Assembly: GCA_000469685.2 (NCBI GenBank)
Contig: LS997564.1
Location: forward strand, 40,086,448-40,150,447
DNA: 64,000 nt
Origin: Haemonchus contortus
Lineage: Eukaryota > Nematoda > Chromadorea > Rhabditida > Trichostrongylidae
Direction: 5' to 3'
Shown: in pieces, positions 13,626 through 26,990 of the stretch
Position numbering within the stretch: position 1 is the first letter of the stretch
Layout: each line of letters opens with the position of its first letter
The notes under the pieces: generated by a model
The model's database searches: none
Told to the model about the DNA's origin: nothing
The model's input: only the letters and a program-made list of their open reading frames with translations
Made by a program: the position numbers and the translations under genes

Positions 13626-16600
13626 CTGGTAATATATGTAATATTTCCATTCAGATAATTTATGATTTGATCAGTGTGACCGCAGAGAACGTTGAGATTC
13701 TTTCCTGTTTTCGAGGGATAGTTTTTATCGTTGAATGTTCTTTACGAGGTGGTACTTACTGCTTTACTCCACTCACTTCAACGAGTCATTTGAATGCTCA
13801 TCTCCGTTGTTTCCTAATTTTTGTAAAGGGAATTCGCCTTTAAGTAGATCGCCGAGTGGGCGAGCTCCATAGGATGTTTATTCACTTGTAGACCGGAAAT
13901 CGGAATGCTAAATGGAGATCTCGAATTCCACTTAGCGTGGCGCCTCATTTCTCCATACAAGTGCTTCTCTTCTTGAATGTTTATTTATACGAGATTACGA
14001 TATTATAATTTCTCATATATATTATACATTTTTATATATTCATTAGTGACATACATATTCCCAGTATTGACCTATACGACGTGCAATCATCACTGGATAT
14101 CTATGCTCCCTGCTAGTATCACTTAGGGGGATCGGATTGACCAAAAATCGTGGAATGCTGGGGTTATGCTCTCAATCGTAATATCTGCTACTTTTTTTTT
14201 GCTTTTCCTGGGTCCTTGGGATTGCTGATTCCGCTCGATTCCGATTTCCTTTTCCGTTTTCCGGTTCGTTTCCTGTTTTGTTGTAGTGGCTTCGCTTCAG
14301 AAAATCATTTCGCTCACACTCTTTGACATTTTATTCGGGGACTTCTCATTTATCCATATTTATAAACGCTCCTAGTTCCTAAAGAATGGGTGTATCCACT
14401 CGCAATTTCATCCAGTTGCGCCATGCTTTCACCTTCTATCTGGAACTTTGGTGCGTGAATCTTAGGCGTGTACGTTGACATGGAGGCAAACCTACATCAG
14501 TGTTTGATTCCTCTGATGACTCTGGAATTATTTTTCTACCCTGGATAGGCAAAAGTCGTGTTTGTCGTAAGTAGGGTTCCATTTTTGCATCATATATGGT
14601 AAAGGCGCAATTGGTAACCATTCCAGCTGGACCTTAATTCACCATTTTTGCCAAATTTTCGTAAGAACGATTTGTAGGGTTGTAAACCCACCAGTCTATT
14701 TTTCACTGGTCTATTTTTTCGAAGGTATTCTGGTTGAAAACATCACGAAGGAATGCAGAAAACTTGGTATGGCCCTGAATGACCTCGTGACTTTGGGGTG
14801 TTGCACACTGTCCACTTTGACGTGTAGTGTGCGGTAGCCCTAACTGACTGGCGATTGTTTACTGATGGTCTTTTCGGTGTTAGTAATGACTGAGAGCAAT
14901 GATGCGAATCGTTCCCTCACTGTGTGGAGCTGATCTCGTGGCGTGACCGAGACTAATCTCTGGGCAGCCGCCGCCACTGCTCCACCCTCGAGTTGATCCT
15001 TAGGCTTATGGACGACGTTCTGGTTGTTTCAGTAGTTTCCTCTATACCGGTTTACTCTCACTAGTTGCTACCGTAGCTTTCTTTTTTGGCTTCTGTAACT
15101 CTCAAACGGATGGGTATGGTGCATTTAAACTCGTTTCTTTCGGCATGTTTTATTCTATTGAACAACTTTCTGCTATTTTTCCTGTATAGATCTGGGATTC
15201 GGCAAATTTCTTAAAAATTCTAATTTTCTCCAGCCATTCCGTGACCCATCCTAAGTGATTTTGTCAGCGCTTTTCCATTGTGTGCGTGCACCCAAAGGGC
15301 ACCCAAACTCTCTTTTGTGAGAGTTTAATGGGTGGGAAGACGCTGAGACGAAGGTATCGAAAGTGATGTTTGTTCCACGTTGTGTCGCCAAAGTGTCGAA
15401 TGACCTTCGACGATTCGAATGCTATTTGAATCGTTCGATTTCTTTCGTCTATACTCTCCAGAAACTTTACGAGTAAATGAATGAGTTCAGTCGGGTATGT
15501 TTTTGTTTCCAGAGTATGGCAGTGCTATCAATCTCCTACCAACTTTTCATTTGTTGTTTATGAGTAACGACTTGCTCCCATTGCTCCCAGAAATCAACTT
15601 CTTTTTCTCATTATTATTCAAAAATTCAACCTTCGCTAGATTCATGAAGCACTCCTAATGGAGTTCGATTTTCTTTTTTCTTAGAAGTTTTTTTATTTCC
15701 ACCAGCTCCTGATAAAGCAGACTCTCTCGCTCAGGGACCACCACCTTGACGTCATTCGATGGGCTTTCTGACTAATGGCAAACTTTCCGCCCCATCGCTT
15801 TGTTCTCAGCTGTCTCTCTAGCTGCTTTATGGCTAAGCTTCCCAACTGCCCACTCGCTTTTATTATGATGGTATGGCCATGAATTCGACGAGGGACTGTC
15901 AGAATACTTTTTGAGAGCAAAAGGTCCCAGGATTTTTTTGGGTGTTTTTTTCCTTATATTAGAAAAGTTCTCCTTGAAAAAGGATTCCAAGTCATGGTTT
16001 CCATGGTATACGCTCCCTTTCGACGCCCTTGGGAAAGTTGAAATAGTGTAGAGGTCAAGTTTAGGGCAGGATTCAGAGAACTATCATCAAATTGATCGTA
16101 CCTACCTTGTTGAAGAATTCGTTCATTGCCAAAATTTACTCTGGTTGAAGGGGAGGGTCACTTGCACTTACGTGGTTTACGTGCTCTCGCAACTTGTCTC
16201 CATGGAGGTGGACGAAAAAAGGAGTGAACCTGGGCAACATTAATCTGGGCCAAGGGCTAAGGGCTGAACCTCTTCTCTGCTTTTTTACAGCTCCCTGGAA
16301 AGACTTCCTATGGGTTGAGGATGAACAAGTCCTTTACATCTTTCTCTCTGGTCAGAAATCCCCTCGTTCACTGCAGTTCACCGTTTCGGTAATGATTTAC
16401 CAGATAAGTCAGTCTAGATATATGTGGCCGCTTAGAGATTGGTATTGGCGAATCAAGTTAAATCACGTTTTTTCTGACAATGCTTTTCAGATTCGTTATG
16501 GTCAATTATATATCAGTTTCATTGATTAAAAATTCGATCAATAAATACATTTCCATTACCGTTTTGGGGGCTAAAGCAGCAGCTTCTCATTCACAGTTAT

Positions 16601-18300
16601 TGTGGTCCTTACAGCTTTCGTAACCTCGTAACTACCTTCGTAATAACCATTTGCATAGTTATTGATCAGTTCCGGGGTTTCAGATATTTTTTTTAGCCCT
16701 TTCTCTTTCTGATACGCGGCGTCTTCATTCGAACAGTACATTTATGGGGTTGAACCGAAAATTTTGCCGTTTATTTTCGAGAAGTTCGAGCTCTGAGGTT
16801 TATGTACCATTCAAAGTGTGCTTCTCTGCTCTACAAATTGATATTTTTTTGTATGTCATGGATTGGATATGAGGATTGCAAGGGGAATCAACGGGCTGAG
16901 TATAGTCAAAACTAAAACTAATTCATCCTTTTTTCTATCGGAATACCTTTTCTAAATCACCCATTATAATTGCCAACGAATCGTGATGTTTTTTTTTTGC
17001 AGACTTTGCTTTTCCGGCAGGAATTTCGTCATGACGGTTTTTCGAACCGTAATTTTTCATATCTTTCTTTCATACGTTGGATTCTGTCATCGATTCAGGA
17101 ACTCCCATCACTTTCCTTTGGTTATGTAATCTGCTTTTACTTCTATCATGAATGGGCTTTATTTAATTGTTATAAATAGGTGTTCCTCGAGATTGCCGTT
17201 ACATTCAATTTTTTTTTCTTTGAAAAAGATAGAAATCGTTTGGTTGTGTGATTCCCGTCTTTGATTACCACCTCATCACAGCGTTCCACTAGTTTTTCAA
17301 TGCCTAGCATGTCACAAGCTTCATGTCTACTGGCCTTGAGTTGGTTGACACTTGCGAATTTTTACGGAAAAACCATAATTGAGAACAAAGGATGCGACTT
17401 GTTGAACAACCCAGTTGTTGAGCGTTTACAAGTTGTTGTGCAAGTTGTTGTGATGAAGAAGGAGTAGACATTGGATTGGCTCTCAACCCATAAAAAATAG
17501 GATTATAGTTGGGGGCCGTTTTATCCACTTTTTGCTATATTGCCTAATTCCCGGGTCAAAAAATTCCATGTAGTTTATAGCGAATATTTATTATAAGTCT
17601 TATTACAAATCTAAACGATTATGTTAGCAGATAGGCACTGTTAAGGACGTACGAAAACCAACTTTTATACGGCGTAGCCTGGAAACTTGGAATTTCGAGG
17701 AAAAATCCCTGTTCGGTAGAGTTGAAGCTCCTTTTGGCACAATCCAATACAGGCCCTTGCCGCGTTTGTCTTTTTTTTTGGTTGTCTGGAGCTTTTTTAT
17801 GCTATCTTTTGATTCTTGGTATTACTTTTAATGCTATAGATAGGCTATAGTTGCAGCTTCCATGTATTACAGCCTTATTTTGGGAGGGAGCTAGCACAAA
17901 GACTATAGGCGCCAACTATCATTCATATAGTTTGCTGGATCGGATCCTTTTGAGTTGAGCAGTCCTTCTCTGCTGAAGAATGCCATGCATTCAACTCAGT
18001 ATGGAAAATTATTATTATATGGTACATGATCATTTTGAACAGAAGGTGGTTGCACGGCGTATTCTTCATACGGCATCACCCAATATTCTTATTCTACATT
18101 CTCAGTACTTTTGGAAATTCATGGTGTTTTTTTTTTCGTCTGCTCAAGACGATTTCGTACGTTTTACGTAAGAAACGGTTGTCAAGGAGTTTCCACGTGT
18201 GTGGTCATATTTCTGTTGGATGAGGAATGGCTAGTGGGGAAAGGGATGATGAGTCGATGGCAGGCTGGAACGATATAGTGGCATCAATTATTCTGAGATA
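13626..18300. other. Gene-poor DNA, no supported gene
   Basis: No recognisable protein domain, RNA gene or transposon end was found. The open frames are short and not linked by convincing splice signals. Confidence 0.45.
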
Positions 18301-18305
18301 CAGGT

Positions 18306-18495
18306 TCGCATAATAGTGCCGTGGTAACGTCTTTCGTGGAACGTAGCAAGCTTTCCACCGTTTTCCCATCCATCAACGCAGCCCAGTCCGAAAACCGCCT
18401 GACAACTGGTTACCTGAAGATCTCAGCAATGTATGTACAGTCATTTGATTCCATCACAGTGCCGGTTCAGTATGGGAATGGGAAATTCCACGAGG
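18306..18495 (+). CDS. Candidate isolated coding exon, unknown product
   Basis: An open frame preceded by an ATACAG acceptor-like site runs to a GAG|GTACTC donor-like site. It encodes a segment containing LTTGYLKISAMYVQSFDSI. A possible next exon follows an ACAAG at about 18579. The amino-acid texture looks protein-like, but no family is recognised and no complete gene model could be built. It may equally be a chance open frame. Confidence 0.2.
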
Positions 18496-18689
18496 TACTC
18501 AAGCTTTTCTTTTTGTTATTGTTATTAGATTATTGTTTTCCTTTTAATTGATTTTTTTACTTTACCTTGCAACTACAAGTTGTCCCATCTGAATGTACCG
18601 TCGCTTTTTGTTAAGATTGGCACCGCAGGTAGTAGGCCCTCTTTCCTGTCTCAGAGCCCATTGGATTAGGCTCCCTGAAGTTAGTCCGG

Positions 18690-18860
18690 TCTCTTCACCA
18701 TACTAGAGCTGTAATAACTTCGGCTTTGTAATTTTCAAGGGTAGTAGGACCTTGCCCGTTGGATGGAAGGTTCGGTTAAACAAGCTGCGATCTGGGTTTC
18801 AATCCCAGAACTATTCTTTTTGTAATGCCCCTCTTGACACTACTCCGCGTCCGCCCACCA
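18690..18860 (-). repeat. Possible SINE-like repeat copy
   Basis: The stretch contains CTGGGTTTCAATCCCAG, which has exactly the stem-loop shape of a tRNA T-arm, but no full tRNA cloverleaf can be drawn. A nearby region shares texture with the SINE-like copies elsewhere in the window. Confidence 0.3.
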
Positions 18861-20374
18861 GTTTTTTATTTACTTTTTTCTTCAGAACGATTCAATTTTG
18901 TCTCACCCGTACATTCATCCCAGATTTGGAGGTTTTTGCTATACGCTGCTCGTGAGTTAACAGTTTTTTTAAAAGGACGAGATTTTCTCTAGCGTTTACA
19001 GTCCCAATCTCCCGTCTCTCTTCCGACCTCCACTTATTAGGGCCTGTTTGTTCGAAGTTCTGAACGATTTTTCGAATGATCTTCTGAAGTTTTTGAAGGT
19101 CGCTTTAGAAAATTGACTCGAAGGAAATTGACTGAAGGCTATTTGTTTTTTCACTTGTTAACTCATTGACGACCATACCACAGCATGTTCCTGTAGTATT
19201 CATATTATTTATCAAGTTTTCTTATAATTTTTTCATGTTTTCAAGTATCAGCTGAGCTCACAGGCTTCTAGAGAATCTTGAGGCATTGTGGTCGAGGAAT
19301 CGTTCATTTCCAACTATAATTATAAGAGAAATTAAAAGTTGATGTAAGGACAGTATAAAAGGCACGGTCGCCAATGGGTTAAATATGTGATTGAATAAGG
19401 TACGTCGCTTACTAGTTAGTAATCATTCCGGTGGCTCAGAAAATGTTGGTGGATTAGCAGAAAGCACTTTATTCCGTAACATATTTCGTAATACAAAATA
19501 GCAATTGAAAAGGTACCGCATGACGATACTTTGCAGCAGATTATTAGGCAGTTTAGCAATGGTATTTGCCATCAGAGCCTGTTCATTGTCAACAGTAGCT
19601 ATTCTATGGTGTTTAATCAGCTTTTGAATGAGGTCCGTTACGAACAATGTTGGTCGGTCGTTCACCATAATCGTTGGATTCATATGGAAGACAGAATATC
19701 ATCGATCATCGTACATTATTCTCTTCTACTCTATTCCAGTAACAGTAAGAGTATTTTAATTGTATGACGTAAAAATTCCCTCATTTTCCACTTTTACGCC
19801 TTGCCATTCTTCGAACGCTCTCATTGGTCTATCGGTTTCATTGATCGCTTGTTTCGAAGCGTTCTGATTGGTTATTATTGATAATCGAGGAGTCTGCGTT
19901 AAATCGGTTTTTTGGATTGCGCCGGGCATTTAACATTTGCTCAAAATCGAATTTGTGATGGAATGGTTAGAAAACTTGAACAAAAACATACCTAAATAGC
20001 ATGCTACCTTTTCATGTTGTCCTAGAGTTCCAGTTTGATAGTGTTTTCTGTTTTCTGATACAAATTCAGAAGCAAATACCTCCGGGCTCTCAAGGCTCTC
20101 AAAGACCGACTAATGCTAATTAAAAAGGTCGTAATACCAACAAAAATTTTTTTTAAACTTTTTTCCCGTCGCGAGAATCTGCCCCAGCCATACGCACAAT
20201 TTTGTTTTGCTGGCAAGCCACTCAAAATAGTATTCTTTGTATACCGGTTGTCTGGCGTCACCGTCGTGACGATCATATCCAACAATTTAACGACGGTCGT
20301 CAGCAGCTTTAAGTGCTGCTGTCAACTGCAGTATTTGACGATCCGGCCGTGGCATAATGACAGCGTCAGGCCCT

Positions 20375-20951
20375 TTAGCGTGTGTGAACTCGTCCGTTAA
20401 CCATCACTCTACGACGTCTACGATGACCATTTCGGGTATAATTGCTGGTTGACGAGGTGGAATACTCGCATGATGCCTCCAAAGGACGAGTTCCACCAGA
20501 AATACGAATCGGCTGTTTGTTGCACTGCCTTCTTATAGTTCGACGTGTTGTAGAGAATATGGGTTTATGGTTGCCAATAGCTTTATGATTCAAATGGCGC
20601 AATAGCGAAACTAGCTGCTTCCGTGTACATGGTCGCACAGAGCTTTTGGATCGAGTCCTGTCTTTGGCCGGTCCAAGCCTTTATCCATTACCTCGATGGT
20701 GTTGCTCTTGCTCTGTACGGATTATACAAAAGTCGTTCAACGCTCATTTTCAGTGAATTTTTCTCACGGTGATAAGCCGCTGAGTAACCTTTCTGACTAG
20801 CTTCCCATGAACCTGGCCACCTGAAATCATCGTCGTGGCTAGTTAGGGACGGGTAGCTGGCCAGACGGCTGCCTCCTCGAAACAGTGCCTCAATCACAGT
20901 TTTTTGAGTGGCAGCCTTAAGCTGCAGCTTGAACTTCCTTTTAATCTTCAT
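20375..20951 (-). CDS. Candidate two-exon gene, basic protein of unknown function
   Basis: On the minus strand an ATG at 20951 opens a frame to a TCGAG|GTAATG donor at 20692. The downstream frame from 20657 (acceptor AGACAG) or 20642 (acceptor CCAAAAG) continues in phase to a stop at 20375. This gives about 180 or 175 residues with a lysine-rich N-terminus (MKIKRKFKLQL), a middle with HDDDFRWPGSWEASQ, and an arginine cluster near the C-terminus (HRRRRR). No family is recognised. The 34- or 49-nt intron is at the short end for nematodes. Further coding-like text lies downstream in shifted frames (20110-20290), so this may be a larger gene or a decaying one. Confidence 0.3.
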
Positions 20952-21325
20952 TATTTATTCTTCTTCTGTTTTTGTTCTTGACCATATTATTCATGATAGG
21001 TTCTTTTTTGAAAGACATTACATTATTTTAATTGCTTTTATCAGCCAATTTTGGCATTAAATCAGTCTGAATTGCACTCGACTGCTTGTAAACCTAATGT
21101 TGTTGACATTTTTATAGAATTGCTTAACTTCTACTGCTGATTTTGATCGGGTGATATCAATCGATACTGTTCACATGGCCCACTAAACTTAATTTATTTC
21201 TGAGAATTTTTTTCCAATCTAAATATATACGTGTGAAATTATTGATATAATTAGCTCATCTAACTTATACTTACAATTTATTATAGATTGCAATATATCA
21301 TGTTATATACTATTGCAAAATAATA

Positions 21326-22607
21326 TTGGGTTGTCCGAAAAGTTCCCGCCGATTTTTGATGCCCCGGATTTATCAACCGTTGTACAAAAGATCAAGGACC
21401 CAACCTGATAAAGTTATATGTTTTCTGAAAGAGTAGGTCCTCCTCTATATTTCTGTTAGGATTCTATCAACATTTGTCGAAGTTTGTCTGTACAGGACTC
21501 GTATGAAAATGGAGAACCACTGCGCGAATTTTCGGCATCTGAAGTATTTCTTCTACCGCAAGGCTTAGAATGCGGCTCAAGCCGCATGAAGGCTATATGA
21601 CGTTTGAGTAGACAATGCCATGAAGGAACGTACAGTGCATGACGAGTCTGCGGGATCCAAACGGAGTGAATTTGCCTTCGAAGACCGACAACCCTCAGGG
21701 AGACTATCATCAGTTTAAATGACCAACTCAAAATGTTAACCGAAGCAAATCGGCACATCACTGCTCGTGGAGTAGAAAAAGGGCTTAGTGTTTTGAAATT
21801 AAGCATTCACGGTCATCTGCAGGCACTTGGTTTTGTAAAACGCCTCGATGTTGGGATACCTCGCGAAATGGGCGAGCACAGTATGATGGACCGCGCCTCC
21901 ATGTGCGACTCGTTGCTCGAACGAAATAAAAATGAGCCGTTTCTGAAACGCATGAGCACGAGGGACGAAAATTGGATTGTGTACAGCAATGAGAAGCGGA
22001 AGCGATCGTGTAGCCCCTTAGTGAGCCGTCATAAACCGCTGCAAAAGTCAAAATCCATGTGCGGATGACTATGCCGAGGTGCTGATGGGATTTCAGGGAA
22101 ATCACTTACCATAAGCTGTTGTCGCACAATCAAAAGATGACTTAGGGAAGGTACTATAGTTAGCTAGAAAATATGGAGGCAGCGATAGACCAAAAGCGAC
22201 CCGAAGTGGCAATCGTGAGGGCGTAATGTTCTAACAGGGTACCTCCGGACCACACGTATTTTTGGCCACTCGTCAAAAGTTGCTAAAGCTTGGGTGGGAT
22301 GTCTCACCACACCTCTCCTATAGTCCAGACATAGCACCATCAGAATACCACTTGTTTGGGTTTCTGTAAAAATCCTTGAATGGAAAATCGTTCAATTCGC
22401 TGGAGGACTGCAAAAAGCACCTGAGTGGGTTTTTCGATTTTAAGTCCGGAACCTTCTATGGAAGAGGGGAACTGGAACCCATAGGAAGATGGCGAAGCCC
22501 TACTGAACAGAATGGAGGATATATTGTTCAATCAATGGATTTCTTCTTCTAGGAATTTTCATTCAAAGATGAATCAAAAATCGGCGGGAACTTTTCGGAC
22601 AACCCAA
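21326..22607 (+). mobile_element. Decayed mariner transposon, 1282 bp, perfect 35-bp TIRs
   Basis: The ends are inverted repeats starting TTGGGTTGTCCGAAAAG and are identical over 35 bases, with TA on both flanks (21324-21325 and 22608-22609), the mariner target duplication. The size matches full-length mariner elements. The interior is a broken transposase with stops and frameshifts. Its intact ends contrast with the ruined coding region, suggesting the ends were kept or copied while the protein was lost. Confidence 0.92.
21500..22550 (+). pseudogene. Mariner transposase pseudogene
   Basis: Fragments of a mariner transposase appear in order but in different frames. There is an N-terminal FRHLKYFFYRKA piece, then LLERNKNEPFLKRM followed by DENWIVYSN around the first catalytic aspartate, and a C-terminal LATRQKLLKLGWDVSPH...YSPDIAPSEYHLF block. 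The usual third catalytic Asp of the SDYH motif reads as Glu (SEYH). Stop codons interrupt the N-terminal part and follow the SEYHLFGFL block, so no active enzyme can be made. Confidence 0.9.
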
Positions 22608-22796
22608 TATTATTGATATATAGTATTGTAATACGTATAAAAATAGATGTCGTAAAAAATATGAAATATATGTATGTGTATATATAAAATAAATATCTTT
22701 AATTATTTAGTGAAATTAAGATATAATTCGTACTTCCAATATAATACAGCGTTATACATACATATATGATATGACTTAAATCTCCGTCGGAGCTAC

Positions 22797-22828
22797 CATA
22801 TTTATTTATTTATTTATTTATTTATTTA
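22797..22828. repeat. TTTA tetranucleotide microsatellite
   Basis: About eight tandem TTTA/ATTT units, directly readable. It is a simple-sequence tract with no coding role. Confidence 0.9.
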
Positions 22829-25800
22829 CTTTGTGCATAAGGGAGCGCTCTCGAACCGTAGCAAAAAGGCGAGGAGTGCTGTTATCTTTGTGTTTTCTCT
22901 CAATCAAACTTTCTCCGTCCCTTTACCTCTCGAATTTCCTCTGGGTTCCCTATTCCCTTTTTTCCATTTTTCTGTTCTTCCTTCCGCTTCTCTATTTCTT
23001 TTATCCCTTTTGTGCTGTTTTTCATATTGACTTCACTTCCGGTCGAGTTTTTTTTTGTTGCTAAAGTACATCTACAGTAATCTTTTATGTTTGTTTTTTG
23101 AATAGCAAATACTGAAATTGAACTTTACTCGCGATGCCGGGTCCATTTCTCTTCACCTTTCCATTACATTCCATTTCCAGTCACTTACTGCTGTTTTTAT
23201 TTCTTTCGATGCCCACTGCAGAACTATATCGGTATTTCTCTCTTGTTTTGCGTTTGCTATCTGGATAGCTACTTTAATTTTTTAATTTTTATAAAAAGGA
23301 CTCGTGAAGAAAGTTTTTTGCGTCCTCCTCTTACATATATTCTGAAAATATGGTAATTTCTCTTGGCGACCCTTTCGTTTGTCGTTCGTGGATGATCCTC
23401 CCAAGTAGCACAGTTCCGGAATAACTTCCTCTTCAGAATGTTTCCACCCACTTGATGCTGCGTAGGGCGATTTGACGGCCTATTTGGCCTGTCGTGGCTA
23501 TTGGAATGGTGATCCTGTTTGCTCAGATCCCCCTTGATGAGCTGATCCGCCTCATTGAACTATTCTCCAATCTGTTTACTCAACTAGACTACCATTTCTT
23601 ACAGGACCTTCCCCTGATTGATTAGATAACTCAGAAATTCGGTGTAGTTTCTGTCCCGTTACTGTCGGTGACCTTTGAATTTTTTCTCACTATAAGTTTT
23701 TCATAGGCACTTGACGAGGTTCTAATGACTGTTCTTCTTCAGTGGCATCCGTCCCCGCTCTTACTACCTACCATTCGTTATTGATCGTTTTGTATGAAAG
23801 TGGAGTTTTTGGAATTTATATGCGCCATGAAAGTGTATGCGCAAGGTGATGTTGTAATGCGTTGGTAAGAAAACTGTATGGGCACTCTAATACTGCCTTC
23901 GGGATGTGTTTATTGGGCTCCATCGTTAAACTTCTGACTTGACTTGAGGACAGGTACGAAGGATAGAGTTTTCTAAATCGATTCCGTTTGGGATACGCCC
24001 ACTCATTTGACGTTCAATCGGAATTGTAGTAGAGTTTGAATGCGTTCTAGGCCTAAACTGGGCTACCGATGGGCTAATAGTGTATACATGTCAATACCCA
24101 TCCTTCTCGTCGAATACTATACCATTTAGTCGACATGGTGAGCTCTGTTCCCGTCGAAGTAAGCAAAAAGTAACTTCCCTGGGTCAAAGAACATAGAGAC
24201 AAGTAACTCAAGCAACAACGGTATTTGCCGTTGGATTATGAGGATCAAATTCGGACATGCAAAGCCAAGGAATTGGGTTCAGAAACCCGGAAAATAGGAT
24301 TAAAGCTGTTCGGGATGTTTTTGTCATATACATTTGTGGATTGTGGATTTTGGGTCTTATGCTCCACGCACATCGGTAATGCCTAGGCGTACTGGATATA
24401 ACTTGATGAACGTCATGGAGCTGGGGAGAACCATTTTGAGTTAGTGAAGACTTGTTGTCAATCTTCATTCCAGATTCTCTCTAGTTTCTGGTCATCTCTT
24501 CCTCCATCAGACCTTTATAGACCTGATCTAGATGGTTTTCTTCGCTAGTAACTCAATACAGCCCCAGCCAAAGGTGCTTCTCCTCTTCCCTCCTGTTCCT
24601 CCACTCCCACTTCCTACTTTAGATTTCGCCTTTGAGATGCCGTTCAGCTTACTCCTCCCCGTCATACATGACAAACGCGCTCAGTGAAGGGGTAAGGGTA
24701 AGCAGCGACTTCATCCCAGCAAATTTTGTTTGAATGTTTGCCTATTTGTTTTTTGAGAAGCAGCATTGAAGAGGTCTAGAAGCGCGTTCTTTCTGTTCTC
24801 TAAAATCTTTTCGAGAATTCTTCCTCGTAGAAACTGAAGATGACCGTGAGGATAATGGCAACTTTGTAAAGGAGATTCCTAGGGATTGAGTCCAAGTTTC
24901 TTTTGATTTGGCCCACTGGAAAGTCATAACAATTACAGAGAGATGAGTAGTTCTTATAATCATTGCAGCTTACCACATCACCACTTCTATTGATTGACCG
25001 TGTATGTCACGGCGATGTTCTTAGGCGCAAATGTTCTGAATGGGGAATGATGTCATGCGGTGTGGCACTTCAAAAGGATTAATGAGTTAATCAAAGTAAA
25101 CGTGATTTTCCCAAAAGAACATTTCTAATGCTCCAATAGAATTTTCGTTGACGTGTCTCGTCTTATCAGTTCCGCTATTGATACGGGGTATCAGCTTGTT
25201 CCAAACTCGAAGTCATTTCATTGTCCTTCTAATTTTTCGAAATAGACCCTTTCGTGATTGTATTGGTATCTTTCTAGTCTTATTTTAGTCAGAATGAGTT
25301 ACGGAAATGTTGCATGTATGTCTAAGTGAAGAAGGCTTGCCAGTGTCTACGAAGTTTTCCGTTATGACGTCGTTGAGCGTGATCCGATGCGTCTTTTAGA
25401 AGTCCGTTCGATGACCTATATTGAGGACAGCTTGAGTTCAACAGCGACCAGACTGAATAGCTTAAAATGAAGGCGAAAATTCGGTACGGATCCGAGTTCC
25501 TACCGTAATCCCGTTGCTGCTTCGAACTGCCGCACTACTGTAATTGTGAAATGTAGTAAAACAACAGTAGCGCAGTAGGAACGGCTCTAGTGGCTTCACG
25601 GAGCCCTGAATTCTTGCCATGTCTGGGCTCAGTGCTTCCATGAAGATGATCGGCTCAGGGTCGAAACGGGCCAAGAGCTTTCATCAAGGGATGATGAAGG
25701 TAGAGCTCTCAAAGTGGCTGGTACTGGAGGGAAGATACAGGATCGTATCCCAATGAACAGACAGCGCTTGACTTGTCTTTTTTCATTGCCCTCATGTCCT

Positions 25801-26558
25801 TTTATTTACTCAACAGAGCTTCAAGTACTGTTTTAGGGTCCATGCACAAAAATTATTTTGAGACGCCTCGGTTTGCGCTTTTGAAATATTTCATTTGTGA
25901 GGGTAGGGGTCTGAGGGGTGGTATTGGCATGAATTGTATAGTTGTGCATCATCACCAAATACAGTCATGTCATTGGGCGTTTACATTGTTACGCTAGTAT
26001 ACTGCTTTCCTGGCGTAATGGTAAATTAATTAGAAGGTATATTGTTACTGTCTCCAGCTTGATCTCTATTTTTACTATGGACTGAATGTCGCGTTCGTTG
26101 TTACCCATTCGCTGACCTGATTTTTTTTGCTCCCTTCATACAGTTCATCCTCACCATCTGCCAATCCTCTCTATTTTTGCTTGGGTGATGCTCATTGTCG
26201 GGTTCCTCCTCTTCTGCCATCAGTGACTTGTACTTCTTCTGCGAACTGTCCCTTATTGTCTCTTCCTGATCATAGTTTTAGAAATTTCTACGTTCGGTCT
26301 TCTTAAAACCTGTAAACAACCCTGTACTTCAAAGCATTGTGTAGTATCTAGTTTTAAATTTCTTTGAAAAAAACGCCAACTGTTAGTAACGCTCCTTCAC
26401 CTTGGCCATTCGTTGTCAACTCCAGAATTCATAGTCTTGGAGTTGCTTGATATCTCTTATCACCGTTCTGTATCCTTCAACCCCCTTTGCATTTTTTGGC
26501 TTTCATAAATCACTTTTTCTTGTCAATTACTGTCGTACACGTAGCTTGATGTCGTCGA
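22829..26558. other. Intergenic stretch, no supported gene
   Basis: The stretch has short open frames without domain similarity. The only landmark is a single copy near 25003-25020 of the arm found in the 12652-12703 hairpin. Confidence 0.4.
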
Positions 26559-26990
26559 TTATCGCCCAAAGTCTTCTGCTATCACCTTGCCACAGCCATT
26601 TACCTGTGTCAACTGCAACGTATTCGTCCTAATGCTCTTTTGCTTTGTCTGTTGTTCTGTTGTGATGCCTGGCCTCCAACCCCTTGTCAACTGACGAGAA
26701 GACGTGCTTTTTCTCAGCTTGGTAGTTGCCATTGTGCTGATACAAAAGTGATTCACGGTGGCTGAACAGCTCAAGGGGCACTGATTGCCCTCAGGCATAG
26801 TACAAAAAGTAATGCAGCAGTTTGGTGCTAACAGTTGGCTTGGAGTTACTGTTGATGTTCCGTAACCCATGCCGAAGCAGCTTGAAGTGGGAGTGAGCGA
26901 GGGCGATGGAGTGCTGGAAACTGATGTGATAATAGTGCTGTTCCACCGCCGTTGTGAAACGGTACTGCTTAATCTATTTCTCGAGGACTG
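26559..26990 (-). CDS. Candidate Ser/Thr- and Cys-rich coding segment, unknown
   Basis: The minus-strand frame is open for about 145 codons, from an acceptor-like ATCACAG at about 26990 to a stop at 26559. The segment is rich in Ser/Thr (STPSPSLTPTSS), then has a run with several cysteines (PNCCITFC, CPLSC), then a basic tail. This could be part of a secreted protein. No initiating exon or domain is recognised, and chance openness cannot be excluded. Confidence 0.25.
   Translation of the reverse strand, partial: QSSRNRLSSTVSQRRWNSTIITSVSSTPSPSLTPTSSCFGMGYGTSTVTPSQLLAPNCCITFCTMPEGNQCPLSCSATVNHFCISTMATTKLRKSTSSRQLTRGWRPGITTEQQTKQKSIRTNTLQLTQVNGCGKVIAEDFGR

Noticed and set aside
18785..18805. 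T-arm-like stem CTGGGTTTCAATCCCAG as a tRNA gene
   Set aside because: No acceptor stem, D-arm or anticodon arm could be paired at the right distance; a SINE-like repeat explains it better.
21785..22105. 106-codon minus-strand frame inside the mariner
   Set aside because: It is the antisense shadow of the broken transposase at 21326-22607.
22831..23064. Hydrophobic open frame resembling a membrane protein
   Set aside because: Pyrimidine-rich sequence gives Leu/Phe/Ser in any frame; two frames are open at once and no start or splice support exists.
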